From Syntrophomonas sp. UBA5432 (GTDB taxonomy: Bacteria > Bacillota > Syntrophomonadia > Syntrophomonadales > Syntrophomonadaceae), in assembly GCA_002424365.1 (NCBI GenBank), contig DIRQ01000066.1, positions 17,415 to 39,834 on the forward strand: 22,420 bases of DNA. Direction: 5' to 3'. Each line of letters begins with the position of its first letter. Within the stretch, counting starts at the first letter, position 1. The translations under genes were made by a program, and so were the position numbers. Below, in pieces: positions 5,445 through 13,277 of the stretch. Under the pieces are notes generated by a model. It ran no database searches. It was not told the DNA's origin and saw only the letters and a list, made by a program, of their open reading frames with translations.

Positions 5445-6722
5445 TTACTGTCTTTTTATTACTTCTAAACCACCCATATAAGGTCTTAATACTTCCGGAA
5501 CTACTACGGAGCCATCCGCTTGCTGGTAGTTTTCCAGTATAGCAGCTACCGTTCTGCCAATGGCTACCCCGGAACCATTAAGGGTATGCACATACTGTAG
5601 TTTGTCTTTAGGTGCAGGTCGATAACGAATATTAGCCCGCCGCGCCTGAAAGTCTTCACAGTTGGAACAGGAAGATATCTCCTTGTAATCTTGGTACCCT
5701 GGCATCCATACTTCCAGGTCATAAGTTTTAGCAGAAGAAAAGCCCATGTCCCCGGTGGAGAGCAGTACTACCCGGTAAGGTAGACCTAATAGCTGCAGTA
5801 CTTTTTCGGCATTGGCCGTGAGTTTTTCCAGTTCTTCGTAGGAGCTCTCCGGGGTCACTATCTTGACCAGTTCCACTTTGTTAAACTGGTGCTGGCGAAT
5901 GATCCCCCGGGTATCCCGCCCGTGTGATCCGGCCTCGGCACGGAAACAGGGAGTATAGGCAGTAACGTATTTAGGTAAATCTTTTGCCTCCAGGATTTCC
6001 TCCCGGTAAAGATTAGTCAATGGTACTTCAGCAGTCGGGATTAAATACATTTCCCGCCCTTGTACTTTAAACATATCCTCAGCAAACTTGGGCAACTGCC
6101 CCGTACCCACCATACAGTCAGCGCTTACCATAAAAGGAGGTAATATTTCCTGATAGCCATGTTCCTGGGTATGGATATCAAGATAGAAGTTTATAACTGC
6201 CCTTTCCAGGCGGGCACCCATGCCTTTGTAAACGGTAAACCGTGCTCCGGATAGTTTAGCTGCTCTTTCAAAATCAAGTATATCCAAATTAGGCCCGATA
6301 TCCCAATGGGCCAGGGGTTCAAAATCGAACTGCCTGGGCTCACCCCAACGCCGTATCTCGATATTGGCACTCTCATCCAGCCCTACCGGTACCGATTGGT
6401 CAGGAATATTAGGCAAGTTGAGGAGTATTTTATCTATTTCTTCCTCTACTGCTTTAAGGTCTTCATCCAGTACTTTTATCTGCTGACTGGCCTGACGTAC
6501 TTTCTCCATTAATTCCGTAGGGTCCTGCCCCTGCTTTTTCATTTTTCCTACCTGCTGGGAAGAAGTATTGCGAAAGTTTTTCAGCTCTTCTGCCTGGCCC
6601 AATATGGCCCGGCGTTTTTCATCCAGCAACAGAAATTGGTCTAGCACTCCACTTAGATTACGCTTTTCCAGTTGTTTTTTCACTTCTTCTGGATTGGCCC
6701 TTATTTTGCGAGCATCTAGCAT
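5445..6722 (-). CDS. serS: Seryl-tRNA synthetase
   Basis: A 425-residue class IIa synthetase that charges tRNA-Ser. The N-terminal region (about residues 30-100) is the long antiparallel coiled coil that grips the tRNA variable arm. The TAE motif that contacts serine is residues 230-232. Motif 2 (FRAEAGSHGRDTRGIIRQHQF) spans 259-279, and motif 3 (GVAIGRTVAAILE) starts at 385. Length is normal for bacterial SerRS. It is the last gene of the T-box(Ser)-aminotransferase-serA-serS operon, 35 nt after serA, and is directly followed by tRNA-Ser genes. The ATG at 6722 has a GAAGGTG site. Serine-starvation induction by the T-box should therefore raise both serine synthesis and charging. Confidence 0.98.
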   Translation of the reverse strand: MLDARKIRANPEEVKKQLEKRNLSGVLDQFLLLDEKRRAILGQAEELKNFRNTSSQQVGKMKKQGQDPTELMEKVRQASQQIKVLDEDLKAVEEEIDKILLNLPNIPDQSVPVGLDESANIEIRRWGEPRQFDFEPLAHWDIGPNLDILDFERAAKLSGARFTVYKGMGARLERAVINFYLDIHTQEHGYQEILPPFMVSADCMVGTGQLPKFAEDMFKVQGREMYLIPTAEVPLTNLYREEILEAKDLPKYVTAYTPCFRAEAGSHGRDTRGIIRQHQFNKVELVKIVTPESSYEELEKLTANAEKVLQLLGLPYRVVLLSTGDMGFSSAKTYDLEVWMPGYQDYKEISSCSNCEDFQARRANIRYRPAPKDKLQYVHTLNGSGVAIGRTVAAILENYQQADGSVVVPEVLRPYMGGLEVIKRQ

Positions 6723-6757
6723 ATTAACACCTTCTTTGTTATGTCAAATATTTGTGC

Positions 6758-8350
6758 CTAGAATTCCAGTAAGCGGGGCCACTCTTTTATTCCATCCAGG
6801 TCCTTTAGCTTCTCCAGTACATTATCACTTACATGGTTATCCACATTGATTAACATAATGGCAATCTCGCCCCTGGTCTTGCGGGCAACTTTCATGGAAG
6901 CAATATTTACATTTTCATCTCCCAGTATGGTAGCAAATGGTCCAATAACCCGGGGCCGATCATGATTTTCTACCATTATTACGTAGCCTTCCAATACGGT
7001 TTCAGTTTCATAACCATTAATTTCTACCAGCATGGGATCGTGACCTCGGGATACGGTACCGGCTATTTCCAGTTGGTGGTTATGGTTATATACCTTAGCC
7101 GTAATTATGTTCTTATAGCGCTTGGAACTCTGGTCTTCTTTTTTTTCATAAACCTGAATGCCGCGGTCTTCGGCTACCAGTCGGGCATTTACATAGTTGA
7201 CTTTCTCGTCCATAACCGGTTTGAAGAGGCCTTTTAAGAATCCTACTGTGAGTATTTCGGTTTCGTTCATGCTGATAGGGCCGCTGTAGGTTAACTCTAC
7301 CCGGCTTACTGCCGATTTTTCCAGTTGATAATAAAAGCTACCCATTTTTTCAGCTAATAGGATATAGGGCCGCAGGTAGTCCAGTTCTTCACTCATCATG
7401 GTAGGCAGGTTAACCATATTAGGTACGATATCTCCCTTAAGGGCCTTCATTACCTGCTCGGCTATATTCTCGCCTACCCGTTTTTGAGCCTCAAAGGTAT
7501 CTGCTCCCAGATGTGGGGTGCATACTACATTGTTAAATTTAAACAGAGGGTTATTGATAGCCGGTTCTTTTTCAAAAACGTCCAGTCCGGCACTGGCAAT
7601 TTTGCCGGATTCCAGGCCATTTAATAGGGCCTCTTCCTTTATAATCCCACCACGGGCACAGTTTACTACCCTAACTCCATCCTTGGCCAGGGCAAACATT
7701 TCTTCGTTTATCATGTGCATAGTTTCTTCATTACGGGGAGTATGAACCGTTATAATATCTGATTCCTGCACCAGCTCTTCCAGGGTTTCTTTCTTTTCCG
7801 CACCAAAGCGTTCAAAGCGCTCATCAGTTATATAAGGGTCATAGGCAATTACTTTCATGTTAAAGGATTTTAAGCGGGTAGCTACCATGGAACCAATCCG
7901 ACCTAAACCGACAATGCCTACGGTCTTACCGTAAAGCTCCATTCCCCGGAAAGGTTTGCGATCCCAGGTGCCTCCTTTGAGTACGTTATTGGCCCAGGCG
8001 GTGTTACGCACTGAGGAGAGCAGGAGGCTTATCGTCTGTTCAGCTGCCGAAATAGTATTGCTGTCTGGAGTATTGGCTACAATGACTCCGTAACGGGTAC
8101 AGACCTCAACATTAATGTTGTCAATACCGTTTCCAGCCCGGCCCACGACTTTTAGGCAAGTACCCCGACTAATCAGTTCCTCATCTACTTTGGTAACACT
8201 ACGGACAATCAAGGCATCATATTGATCTATGATATTTAGCAGTTCCTCCCGGGAAATGCCGTCCCGGTAATCTACTTTAAGTTCGGTTTTTAATAGTTCT
8301 ATTCCCTCATCGGCTATTCTTTCTGTAACAATAACCCGCTTTTTTTCCAT
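6758..8350 (-). CDS. serA: D-3-phosphoglycerate dehydrogenase (long form with ASB and ACT domains)
   Basis: A 530-residue enzyme for the first step of phosphorylated serine synthesis, oxidising 3-phosphoglycerate to 3-phosphohydroxypyruvate with NAD. It has the NAD-binding GLGRIG motif (148-153), the catalytic Arg233 in NCARGG, Glu262 in EKEP, and His280 in TPHLGAD. After the catalytic domain (1 to about 315) comes an intervening (ASB-like) domain and then a C-terminal ACT domain (about 457-530, starting near MVENHDRPRVIGPFATI), the usual serine feedback site. It starts 15 nt after the aminotransferase stop, with an AAAGGGGA site, and lies 35 nt before serS. Confidence 0.98.
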   Translation of the reverse strand: MEKKRVIVTERIADEGIELLKTELKVDYRDGISREELLNIIDQYDALIVRSVTKVDEELISRGTCLKVVGRAGNGIDNINVEVCTRYGVIVANTPDSNTISAAEQTISLLLSSVRNTAWANNVLKGGTWDRKPFRGMELYGKTVGIVGLGRIGSMVATRLKSFNMKVIAYDPYITDERFERFGAEKKETLEELVQESDIITVHTPRNEETMHMINEEMFALAKDGVRVVNCARGGIIKEEALLNGLESGKIASAGLDVFEKEPAINNPLFKFNNVVCTPHLGADTFEAQKRVGENIAEQVMKALKGDIVPNMVNLPTMMSEELDYLRPYILLAEKMGSFYYQLEKSAVSRVELTYSGPISMNETEILTVGFLKGLFKPVMDEKVNYVNARLVAEDRGIQVYEKKEDQSSKRYKNIITAKVYNHNHQLEIAGTVSRGHDPMLVEINGYETETVLEGYVIMVENHDRPRVIGPFATILGDENVNIASMKVARKTRGEIAIMLINVDNHVSDNVLEKLKDLDGIKEWPRLLEF

Positions 8351-8365
8351 TTTTTGTTCCCCTTT

Positions 8366-9541
8366 CTATACGTTTTTATGGGTTTGTAAAAGTATCTCCT
8401 GGGCTTTTTTAACCCCGGTACCGATTTTAAGATTAAAGCCCAGTTTTACCAAAATTATCTCCAGAGCTGCCAGGACTGAGAGTAAGTCAAGTTCTCTTAC
8501 ATAGCCCAGATGCCCTATACGGAAAATAACATCGTCCAGTCGCTGCTGACCTCCAGCCATGACTATATTAAATTCTTCCCGCATAGCCTGGCGTATTCGA
8601 TTAGCTCCCATTTCAGGTGGAGCTATAACTGAGGTTAGAGCTGGAGAAGCGTTTTCATCTACTGCCAACAACTTAAGTCCCATTTCTTTAATCGCTTCCC
8701 GCACCATATGTCGGTAATTCATATGTCGGGCAAGTACATTTTCCAAGTTCTCTTCCATCATCATGTGCAGGGCTTCCTGCAACCCGTAATAAAGGGATAC
8801 CGGTGGAGTAAAAGGAGTCTGCCCTTTTTCCAGATAATCTAATCCTTTACCAACATCCCAATAATATTTGTAGTTACGGCTTTGCCTATAAACTTGCAAG
8901 GCTTTATCATTAAATGCCATAAAAGATAGTCCCGGGGGAATCATAAAGGCCTTTTGGGAACCACTTACTACTACATCCAAATTCCATTTATCCATATATA
9001 AATCTGCTGCCGCCAGGCTACTGACAGCATCAACCATGAAAAGGGCGGGGTGGTCTCCGGCGGCCTGGCGAATAGTTTTTATATCGTTGCATACGCCAGT
9101 GGAAGTCTCGTTATGGGTAATTAGTATAGCCTTTATTTCATGATTAATATCTGCATTTATCTTTTCTTTAATTTTTTCCGGGTCAGCCGCCTCTCCCCAG
9201 GGAAAATCAATTTTTTCCACCCGGGCTCCAAACTCGGCGGCGATTGAGGCAAAACGTTCGCCAAACACACCTATAGAGATGGCTATTACCTTATCTCCTG
9301 GGGAAATAAAGTTTACCACCGCCGCTTCTAATGCTCCTGTACCTGAGGCTGGGTAAATTAATACATTATGCTGGGTACGATAGATTTGTTTTACCCCTTC
9401 GATTACATCACCCAGTATTTGTCTAAATTCAGGTCCCCGGTGATTAATAACCGGTTTAGACATTGCCCGCACTACTCTTTCCGGTACGGGGGTGGGGCCG
9501 GGAAGCAGTAAAAACTGTTCGCCCACAATCATCTGTTTCAT
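8366..9541 (-). CDS. Class V PLP aminotransferase (serine-pyruvate/alanine-glyoxylate type), probable phosphoserine transaminase role
   Basis: A 391-residue aminotransferase starting MKQMIVGEQFLLLPGPTPVP. It shows PGPTPVP (14-20), the cofactor-binding SGTGALEA (66-73), Asp171 in VDAVSS that contacts the pyridine nitrogen, and the Schiff-base Lys197 in SGSQKAF. The fold family is alanine-glyoxylate/serine-pyruvate aminotransferase, not SerC. Its place between a serine T-box and serA-serS suggests it makes phosphoserine (or serine) in place of SerC, which is inference. A longer in-frame reading to 9742 would translate the T-box, so it is rejected. AAGGAGG lies only 3 nt before the ATG at 9541; the ATG three codons later (9532) would have looser spacing and is an alternative. 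Confidence 0.93.
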   Translation of the reverse strand: MKQMIVGEQFLLLPGPTPVPERVVRAMSKPVINHRGPEFRQILGDVIEGVKQIYRTQHNVLIYPASGTGALEAAVVNFISPGDKVIAISIGVFGERFASIAAEFGARVEKIDFPWGEAADPEKIKEKINADINHEIKAILITHNETSTGVCNDIKTIRQAAGDHPALFMVDAVSSLAAADLYMDKWNLDVVVSGSQKAFMIPPGLSFMAFNDKALQVYRQSRNYKYYWDVGKGLDYLEKGQTPFTPPVSLYYGLQEALHMMMEENLENVLARHMNYRHMVREAIKEMGLKLLAVDENASPALTSVIAPPEMGANRIRQAMREEFNIVMAGGQQRLDDVIFRIGHLGYVRELDLLSVLAALEIILVKLGFNLKIGTGVKKAQEILLQTHKNV

Positions 9542-9564
9542 AATCCTCCTTAATTTTAACTTGA

Positions 9565-9814
9565 CTATAAATAAAAAACCCCTCGCCCATAAGGGACGAG
9601 AGGTTTTTTCCCGCGTTGCCACCCTACTTGGTATTATAATAACACCCAGCTTGGAGGTTATATCGGTACCACCGGTACTGCTTTCACAGTCTGCATCCAG
9701 GGTGGATTCAAAATTAAAGCTGCTCTGGTTTACACCTTCCACCAGTTCTCTTAAGCCAGCCTAATATTTTTACTAATCCCTTTCATCACATTAAAATATC
9801 TATTTAAAAGATTG
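9565..9814 (-). promoter_or_regulatory. T-box leader, serine (UCC) specifier
   Basis: On the - strand the leader shows the Stem I start (GATGAAAGGGATTAGTA), the distal motifs AGAGAACTGGTGGAAGGTG (about 9731-9749), the specifier loop GAA-TCC-ACCCTGGAT with TCC at 9704-9706, the T-box sequence AGGGTGGCAACGCGGG at 9610-9625, and a terminator. TCC is a serine codon, and the downstream genes are aminotransferase, serA and serS, which fits. The T-box variable base is C, matching the G73 of every tRNA-Ser in this window. The T-box has the variant GGCAACGCGG instead of GGNACCGCGG. Confidence 0.95.
9579..9603 (-). terminator. T-box-controlled intrinsic terminator of the serine operon
   Basis: On the - strand CCTCTCG-T-CCC pairs with GGG-CGAGGGG, followed by TTTTTTATTTAT. 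It directly follows the T-box sequence. Confidence 0.92.
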
Positions 9815-9820
9815 GCTATC

Positions 9821-9849
9821 ATTATATTACATAAACCGTACTTTGGCAA
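9821..9849 (-). promoter_or_regulatory. Sigma-A promoter of the serine T-box operon
   Basis: On the - strand TTGCCA (9844-9849), a 17-nt spacer, TATAAT (9821-9826). The start point should lie near 9814, just before T-box Stem I. It begins 14 nt after the pdxS stop. Confidence 0.85.
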
Positions 9850-9862
9850 GAAACTATATTGT

Positions 9863-10750
9863 TTACCAACCTCGCTCCTGCATTCTCTCCTCCGGTTTAA
9901 TGGTGCTGATATCAATTCCTACCATAGCCTCTCCCAGGTCTTTGGAAACTTCGGCTAAAACAGCAGGATCATTATAATGCGTAGTAGCCGCTACAATAGC
10001 CCGGGCCCGTTTCATAGGGTCACCGGATTTGAATATACCGGATCCGACAAATATGCCATCACAGCCTAACTGCATCATCAACGCAGCATCAGCTGGAGTA
10101 GCTATACCACCAGCAGCAAAATTAATTACCGGTAATCTTTTAAGCCCGGCTGTTTGTACTACCAGTTCGTAGGGAGCTTGTAATTCTTTAGCTGCAGCCA
10201 TCAGTTCTTCTGGAGGCAAATTACTAACCCAACTAATTTCATCCATAACCTGGCGAATATGGCGCACTGCTTCTATGACGTTGCCGGTACCGGGTTCGCC
10301 TTTGGTTCTTATCATATCTGCCCCTTCGCCTATACGGCGCAGTGCTTCTCCCAGATTACGGGCACCACAGACAAAGGGTGCCTTAAACATCTTCTTGTTA
10401 ACATGATGTTTATCATCAGCCGGAGTCAATACTTCACTTTCATCTATATAATCAATTCCCAGGGCCTCTAATACCTGGGCCTCTACAAAGTGCCCAATAC
10501 GGCATTTGGCCATTACCGGTATGGAAACTGCATCTATAATACGTAAAATGACGCTCGGATCTGCCATCCGGGCAATTCCACCGGCAACGCGAATATCAGC
10601 CGGAACTCTTTCCAGTGCCATAACCGCACATGCACCAGCCTCTTCAGCTATTCTGGCTTGTTCCGGTGTGGTTACATCCATTATTACTCCACCTTTTAAA
10701 CTTTGCGCCAAATTGCTGGATTTTATTTTAACACTACCCTGGTCTTTCAT
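9863..10750 (-). CDS. pdxS: Pyridoxal 5'-phosphate synthase, synthase subunit PdxS
   Basis: A 295-residue (beta/alpha)8 enzyme that makes PLP from ribose 5-phosphate, glyceraldehyde 3-phosphate and ammonia. Visible features are Asp25 in GVIMDVTTPEQA, the Schiff-base Lys82 in VMAKCRIGH, the second catalytic lysine Lys150 in MIRTKGEPGTGN, and the conserved DESEVLTPADD. Length matches the family. The ATG at 10750 has a GAGGTG site at good spacing; an upstream in-frame start (10807) would add 19 unrelated residues and is rejected. The partner glutaminase PdxT normally lies next to pdxS, but the next gene here is the serine operon. PLP is the cofactor of that operon's aminotransferase. Confidence 0.97.
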   Translation of the reverse strand: MKDQGSVKIKSSNLAQSLKGGVIMDVTTPEQARIAEEAGACAVMALERVPADIRVAGGIARMADPSVILRIIDAVSIPVMAKCRIGHFVEAQVLEALGIDYIDESEVLTPADDKHHVNKKMFKAPFVCGARNLGEALRRIGEGADMIRTKGEPGTGNVIEAVRHIRQVMDEISWVSNLPPEELMAAAKELQAPYELVVQTAGLKRLPVINFAAGGIATPADAALMMQLGCDGIFVGSGIFKSGDPMKRARAIVAATTHYNDPAVLAEVSKDLGEAMVGIDISTIKPEERMQERGW

Positions 10751-10825
10751 TCTAAAACACCTCACTATAAAACTTAAGGATAAGACTATGGTTTTATTAT
10801 CTATCAAATTTGTTAAAGTATAACT

Positions 10826-13264
10826 CTATTCTTCTTTTTCCACTTTAAAACGAGCCATACTAACTATTTGGTCATTCTCCGGAAGGCGCATCAATAATAC
10901 TCCCCGGGAATAACGTTTCTGCCGGGATATGTCCCCTGCCTCCAGGCGAATGGCCTGTCCTTCTCCGGTTAGAAGTAGCAATTCCTCGTCTTCGGTAACT
11001 ATCTGAAAAGCCACTAAATTACCATTTTTATCAGTAATATCTATCGCTTTTAATCCTTTGCCGCCTCGATTCTGCTGCCGGAATTCATTAGTAGGAGTTC
11101 TTTTACCATATCCGTTCTCGGTTACCAACAAAGCATCCGCACCTTCACGGTATTTGTCTATACCAATAACCACATCTCCCTTGGCCAGGCGAATAGCTCT
11201 TACCCCGGTAGCAGTTCTACCCATGGGCCGGGCCTGTTTTTCGTCAAACATTATGGATTTCCCATAAGAGGTGAAAACCATAATACGGTCACCTTTTTCA
11301 ACTCTTTTTACACCCATTAATTCATCATCTTCCCGCAGGTTTACAGCAATCAGACCAGTTTTACGGATATTTTTAAAAGCAGAAAGAGGTACCTTTTTGA
11401 TAATACCTTTACGGGTTACCATTACCAGGTAACGGCGAGGGTCCAGATGACGAGCAGCTACCATGGTGGTGACTCTTTCTTCCGGCCTTAATTCCAGGAA
11501 ATTGATTAAGGGCATACCTTTAGCTTGCCGGGACGATTCCGGGAGGCGATAAGCTTTGCTGGAGAATACCCGCCCGGTGTTAGTAAAGAACAGTACATTG
11601 GCCAGAACACTGGTAACAATAACACTGCTCACTGCATCCTCAGCCCGGGTGGCAGTAGAACTTACGCCTTTTCCACCCCGCCGCTGGGATTTGTAGGTGT
11701 CCAACGGTTGCCTCTTGATATATCCCCGATCGCTGAGTGTTATCATGACCTCATGATCCTCGATCAAATCTTCAATATCATAATCGCTTAATTCTTGACT
11801 GATTTCAGTTCTACGCGGATCAGCATATTTGCGTTTAACTTCGTCCAGGTCCTCTTTAATTATTGCTTTTATCCGCTCCGGGCGGGCTAGTATATCTTCA
11901 AAATCAGTAATACGATCAAGTAGTTCTCCATGTTCATCTTCTAGTTTGTTGCGCTCCAGTCCGGTCAGCTGAGCCAGACGCATATCTAGTATGGCATTAG
12001 CCTGAATCTCACTGAGTTGAAAACGGGATATTAAGCCTTTCCGCGCTTCCTCCCGGTCTTTGCTATTACGAATCAGGTCAATCACTTCATCCAGGTGATC
12101 CAGAGCCTTAAGCAGTCCTTCTACTATATGCAAGCGGTCCCGGGCTACTTTCAAATCAAAACGGGTACGCCGAGTAATGACCTCTTGACGATGATCGATA
12201 TAGTTTTGCATCATCTCTTTTAAACTTAATACCCGGGGTTGTCCATTTACCAGGGCCAACATAATGATACCGAAACTATCTTCTAGTTGGGTATGCCTAA
12301 ATAGTTTATTAACTACTATGTTTACATTTACATCTTTCCTAACCTCGATAACTACACGGATACCCTGACGATCAGACTCATCTCTCAGGTCAACAATACC
12401 TTCTATTTTTTTATCGCGGACCAAATTTGCTATTTTTTCAACTAAACGGGCCTTATTAACCTGGTAGGGAATTTCGGTAACAATAATGGCATTTCTGCCA
12501 CCCTTTTTTTCTTCTATGTGGTAACGAGCTCGGGTTTTAAAACTACCCCGACCAGTAGCGTAAGCCTTTTTAATACCATCGTCGCCCATGATTATGCCAC
12601 CCGTGGGTAAATCAGGTCCTGGTATCTTTTCCATTAGTTCTTCCAGGCTGGCCTGCGGGTTATCTATCAGCAGTTCCAACCCTTCCACCACCTCCCCCAG
12701 GTTGTGGGGTGGTATGTTGGTAGCCATGCCTACGGCAATACCGGCAGATCCGTTTATTAATAAATTAGGGATACGGGCAGGAAGAACCTGAGGTTCCTCG
12801 CGGCTATCATCATAGTTGGGACGCCAATCAACCGTATCCTTCTCAATATCCTTGAGCATTTCCCCGGCAATCCGGGCCATTCGGCTTTCAGTGTAACGCA
12901 TAGCCGCGGCTGAATCACCATCAATGGAGCCAAAGTTACCATGCCCATCAACCAGGGGATAACGCATGGAAAAATCTTGCGCCATTTTAACCATGGTTTC
13001 ATATATGGCTGAATCTCCATGTGGATGATATTTTCCCATAACTTCTCCGACTATATGGGCCGACTTCTTATGGGCTTTTTCATGGGTTATACCCTGATCA
13101 TAAAGGGCATAGAGTATCCGCCGGTGTACTGGTTTAAGCCCATCTCGGACATCGGGAATGGCGCGGGAAACTATAACACTCATGGAATACTCCAGGAATG
13201 ATTTTCTTACTTCTTTTTCAATATCCATTTGGACTACACGGTTAAATAAACTACCTTCTGACAA
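10826..13264 (-). CDS. gyrA: DNA gyrase subunit A
   Basis: An 812-residue protein. The active-site Tyr124 lies in AAAMRYTESRM; the quinolone-resistance region HPHGDSAIYE has Ser85 and Glu89 at the E. coli 83 and 87 positions. The gyrase-specific GyrA box QRRGGKG is residues 527-533, which separates it from ParC, and the C-terminal beta-pinwheel follows with a second partial box NRGGKG. The start is a TTG at 13264 (the codon is TTG, not ATG), supported by AAGGGGTG seven bases upstream. It starts 13 nt after the gyrB stop, so gyrB and gyrA are one transcription unit. Confidence 0.98.
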   Translation of the reverse strand: MSEGSLFNRVVQMDIEKEVRKSFLEYSMSVIVSRAIPDVRDGLKPVHRRILYALYDQGITHEKAHKKSAHIVGEVMGKYHPHGDSAIYETMVKMAQDFSMRYPLVDGHGNFGSIDGDSAAAMRYTESRMARIAGEMLKDIEKDTVDWRPNYDDSREEPQVLPARIPNLLINGSAGIAVGMATNIPPHNLGEVVEGLELLIDNPQASLEELMEKIPGPDLPTGGIIMGDDGIKKAYATGRGSFKTRARYHIEEKKGGRNAIIVTEIPYQVNKARLVEKIANLVRDKKIEGIVDLRDESDRQGIRVVIEVRKDVNVNIVVNKLFRHTQLEDSFGIIMLALVNGQPRVLSLKEMMQNYIDHRQEVITRRTRFDLKVARDRLHIVEGLLKALDHLDEVIDLIRNSKDREEARKGLISRFQLSEIQANAILDMRLAQLTGLERNKLEDEHGELLDRITDFEDILARPERIKAIIKEDLDEVKRKYADPRRTEISQELSDYDIEDLIEDHEVMITLSDRGYIKRQPLDTYKSQRRGGKGVSSTATRAEDAVSSVIVTSVLANVLFFTNTGRVFSSKAYRLPESSRQAKGMPLINFLELRPEERVTTMVAARHLDPRRYLVMVTRKGIIKKVPLSAFKNIRKTGLIAVNLREDDELMGVKRVEKGDRIMVFTSYGKSIMFDEKQARPMGRTATGVRAIRLAKGDVVIGIDKYREGADALLVTENGYGKRTPTNEFRQQNRGGKGLKAIDITDKNGNLVAFQIVTEDEELLLLTGEGQAIRLEAGDISRQKRYSRGVLLMRLPENDQIVSMARFKVEKEE

Positions 13265-13277
13265 AAATAATCACCCC

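Noticed and set aside
9542..9742. In-frame N-terminal extension of the class V aminotransferase
   Set aside because: It runs through the serine T-box and terminator; the residues are unrelated to the family, and AGGAGG precedes the ATG at 9541.
10751..10807. In-frame extension of PdxS
   Set aside because: It adds 19 unrelated residues; the ATG at 10750 gives the normal PdxS length and has a ribosome-binding site.
10751..10825. Terminator or promoter between gyrA and pdxS
   Set aside because: No hairpin with a T-run; only a weak GATAAT box without a good -35. pdxS may be read from the gyr operon.
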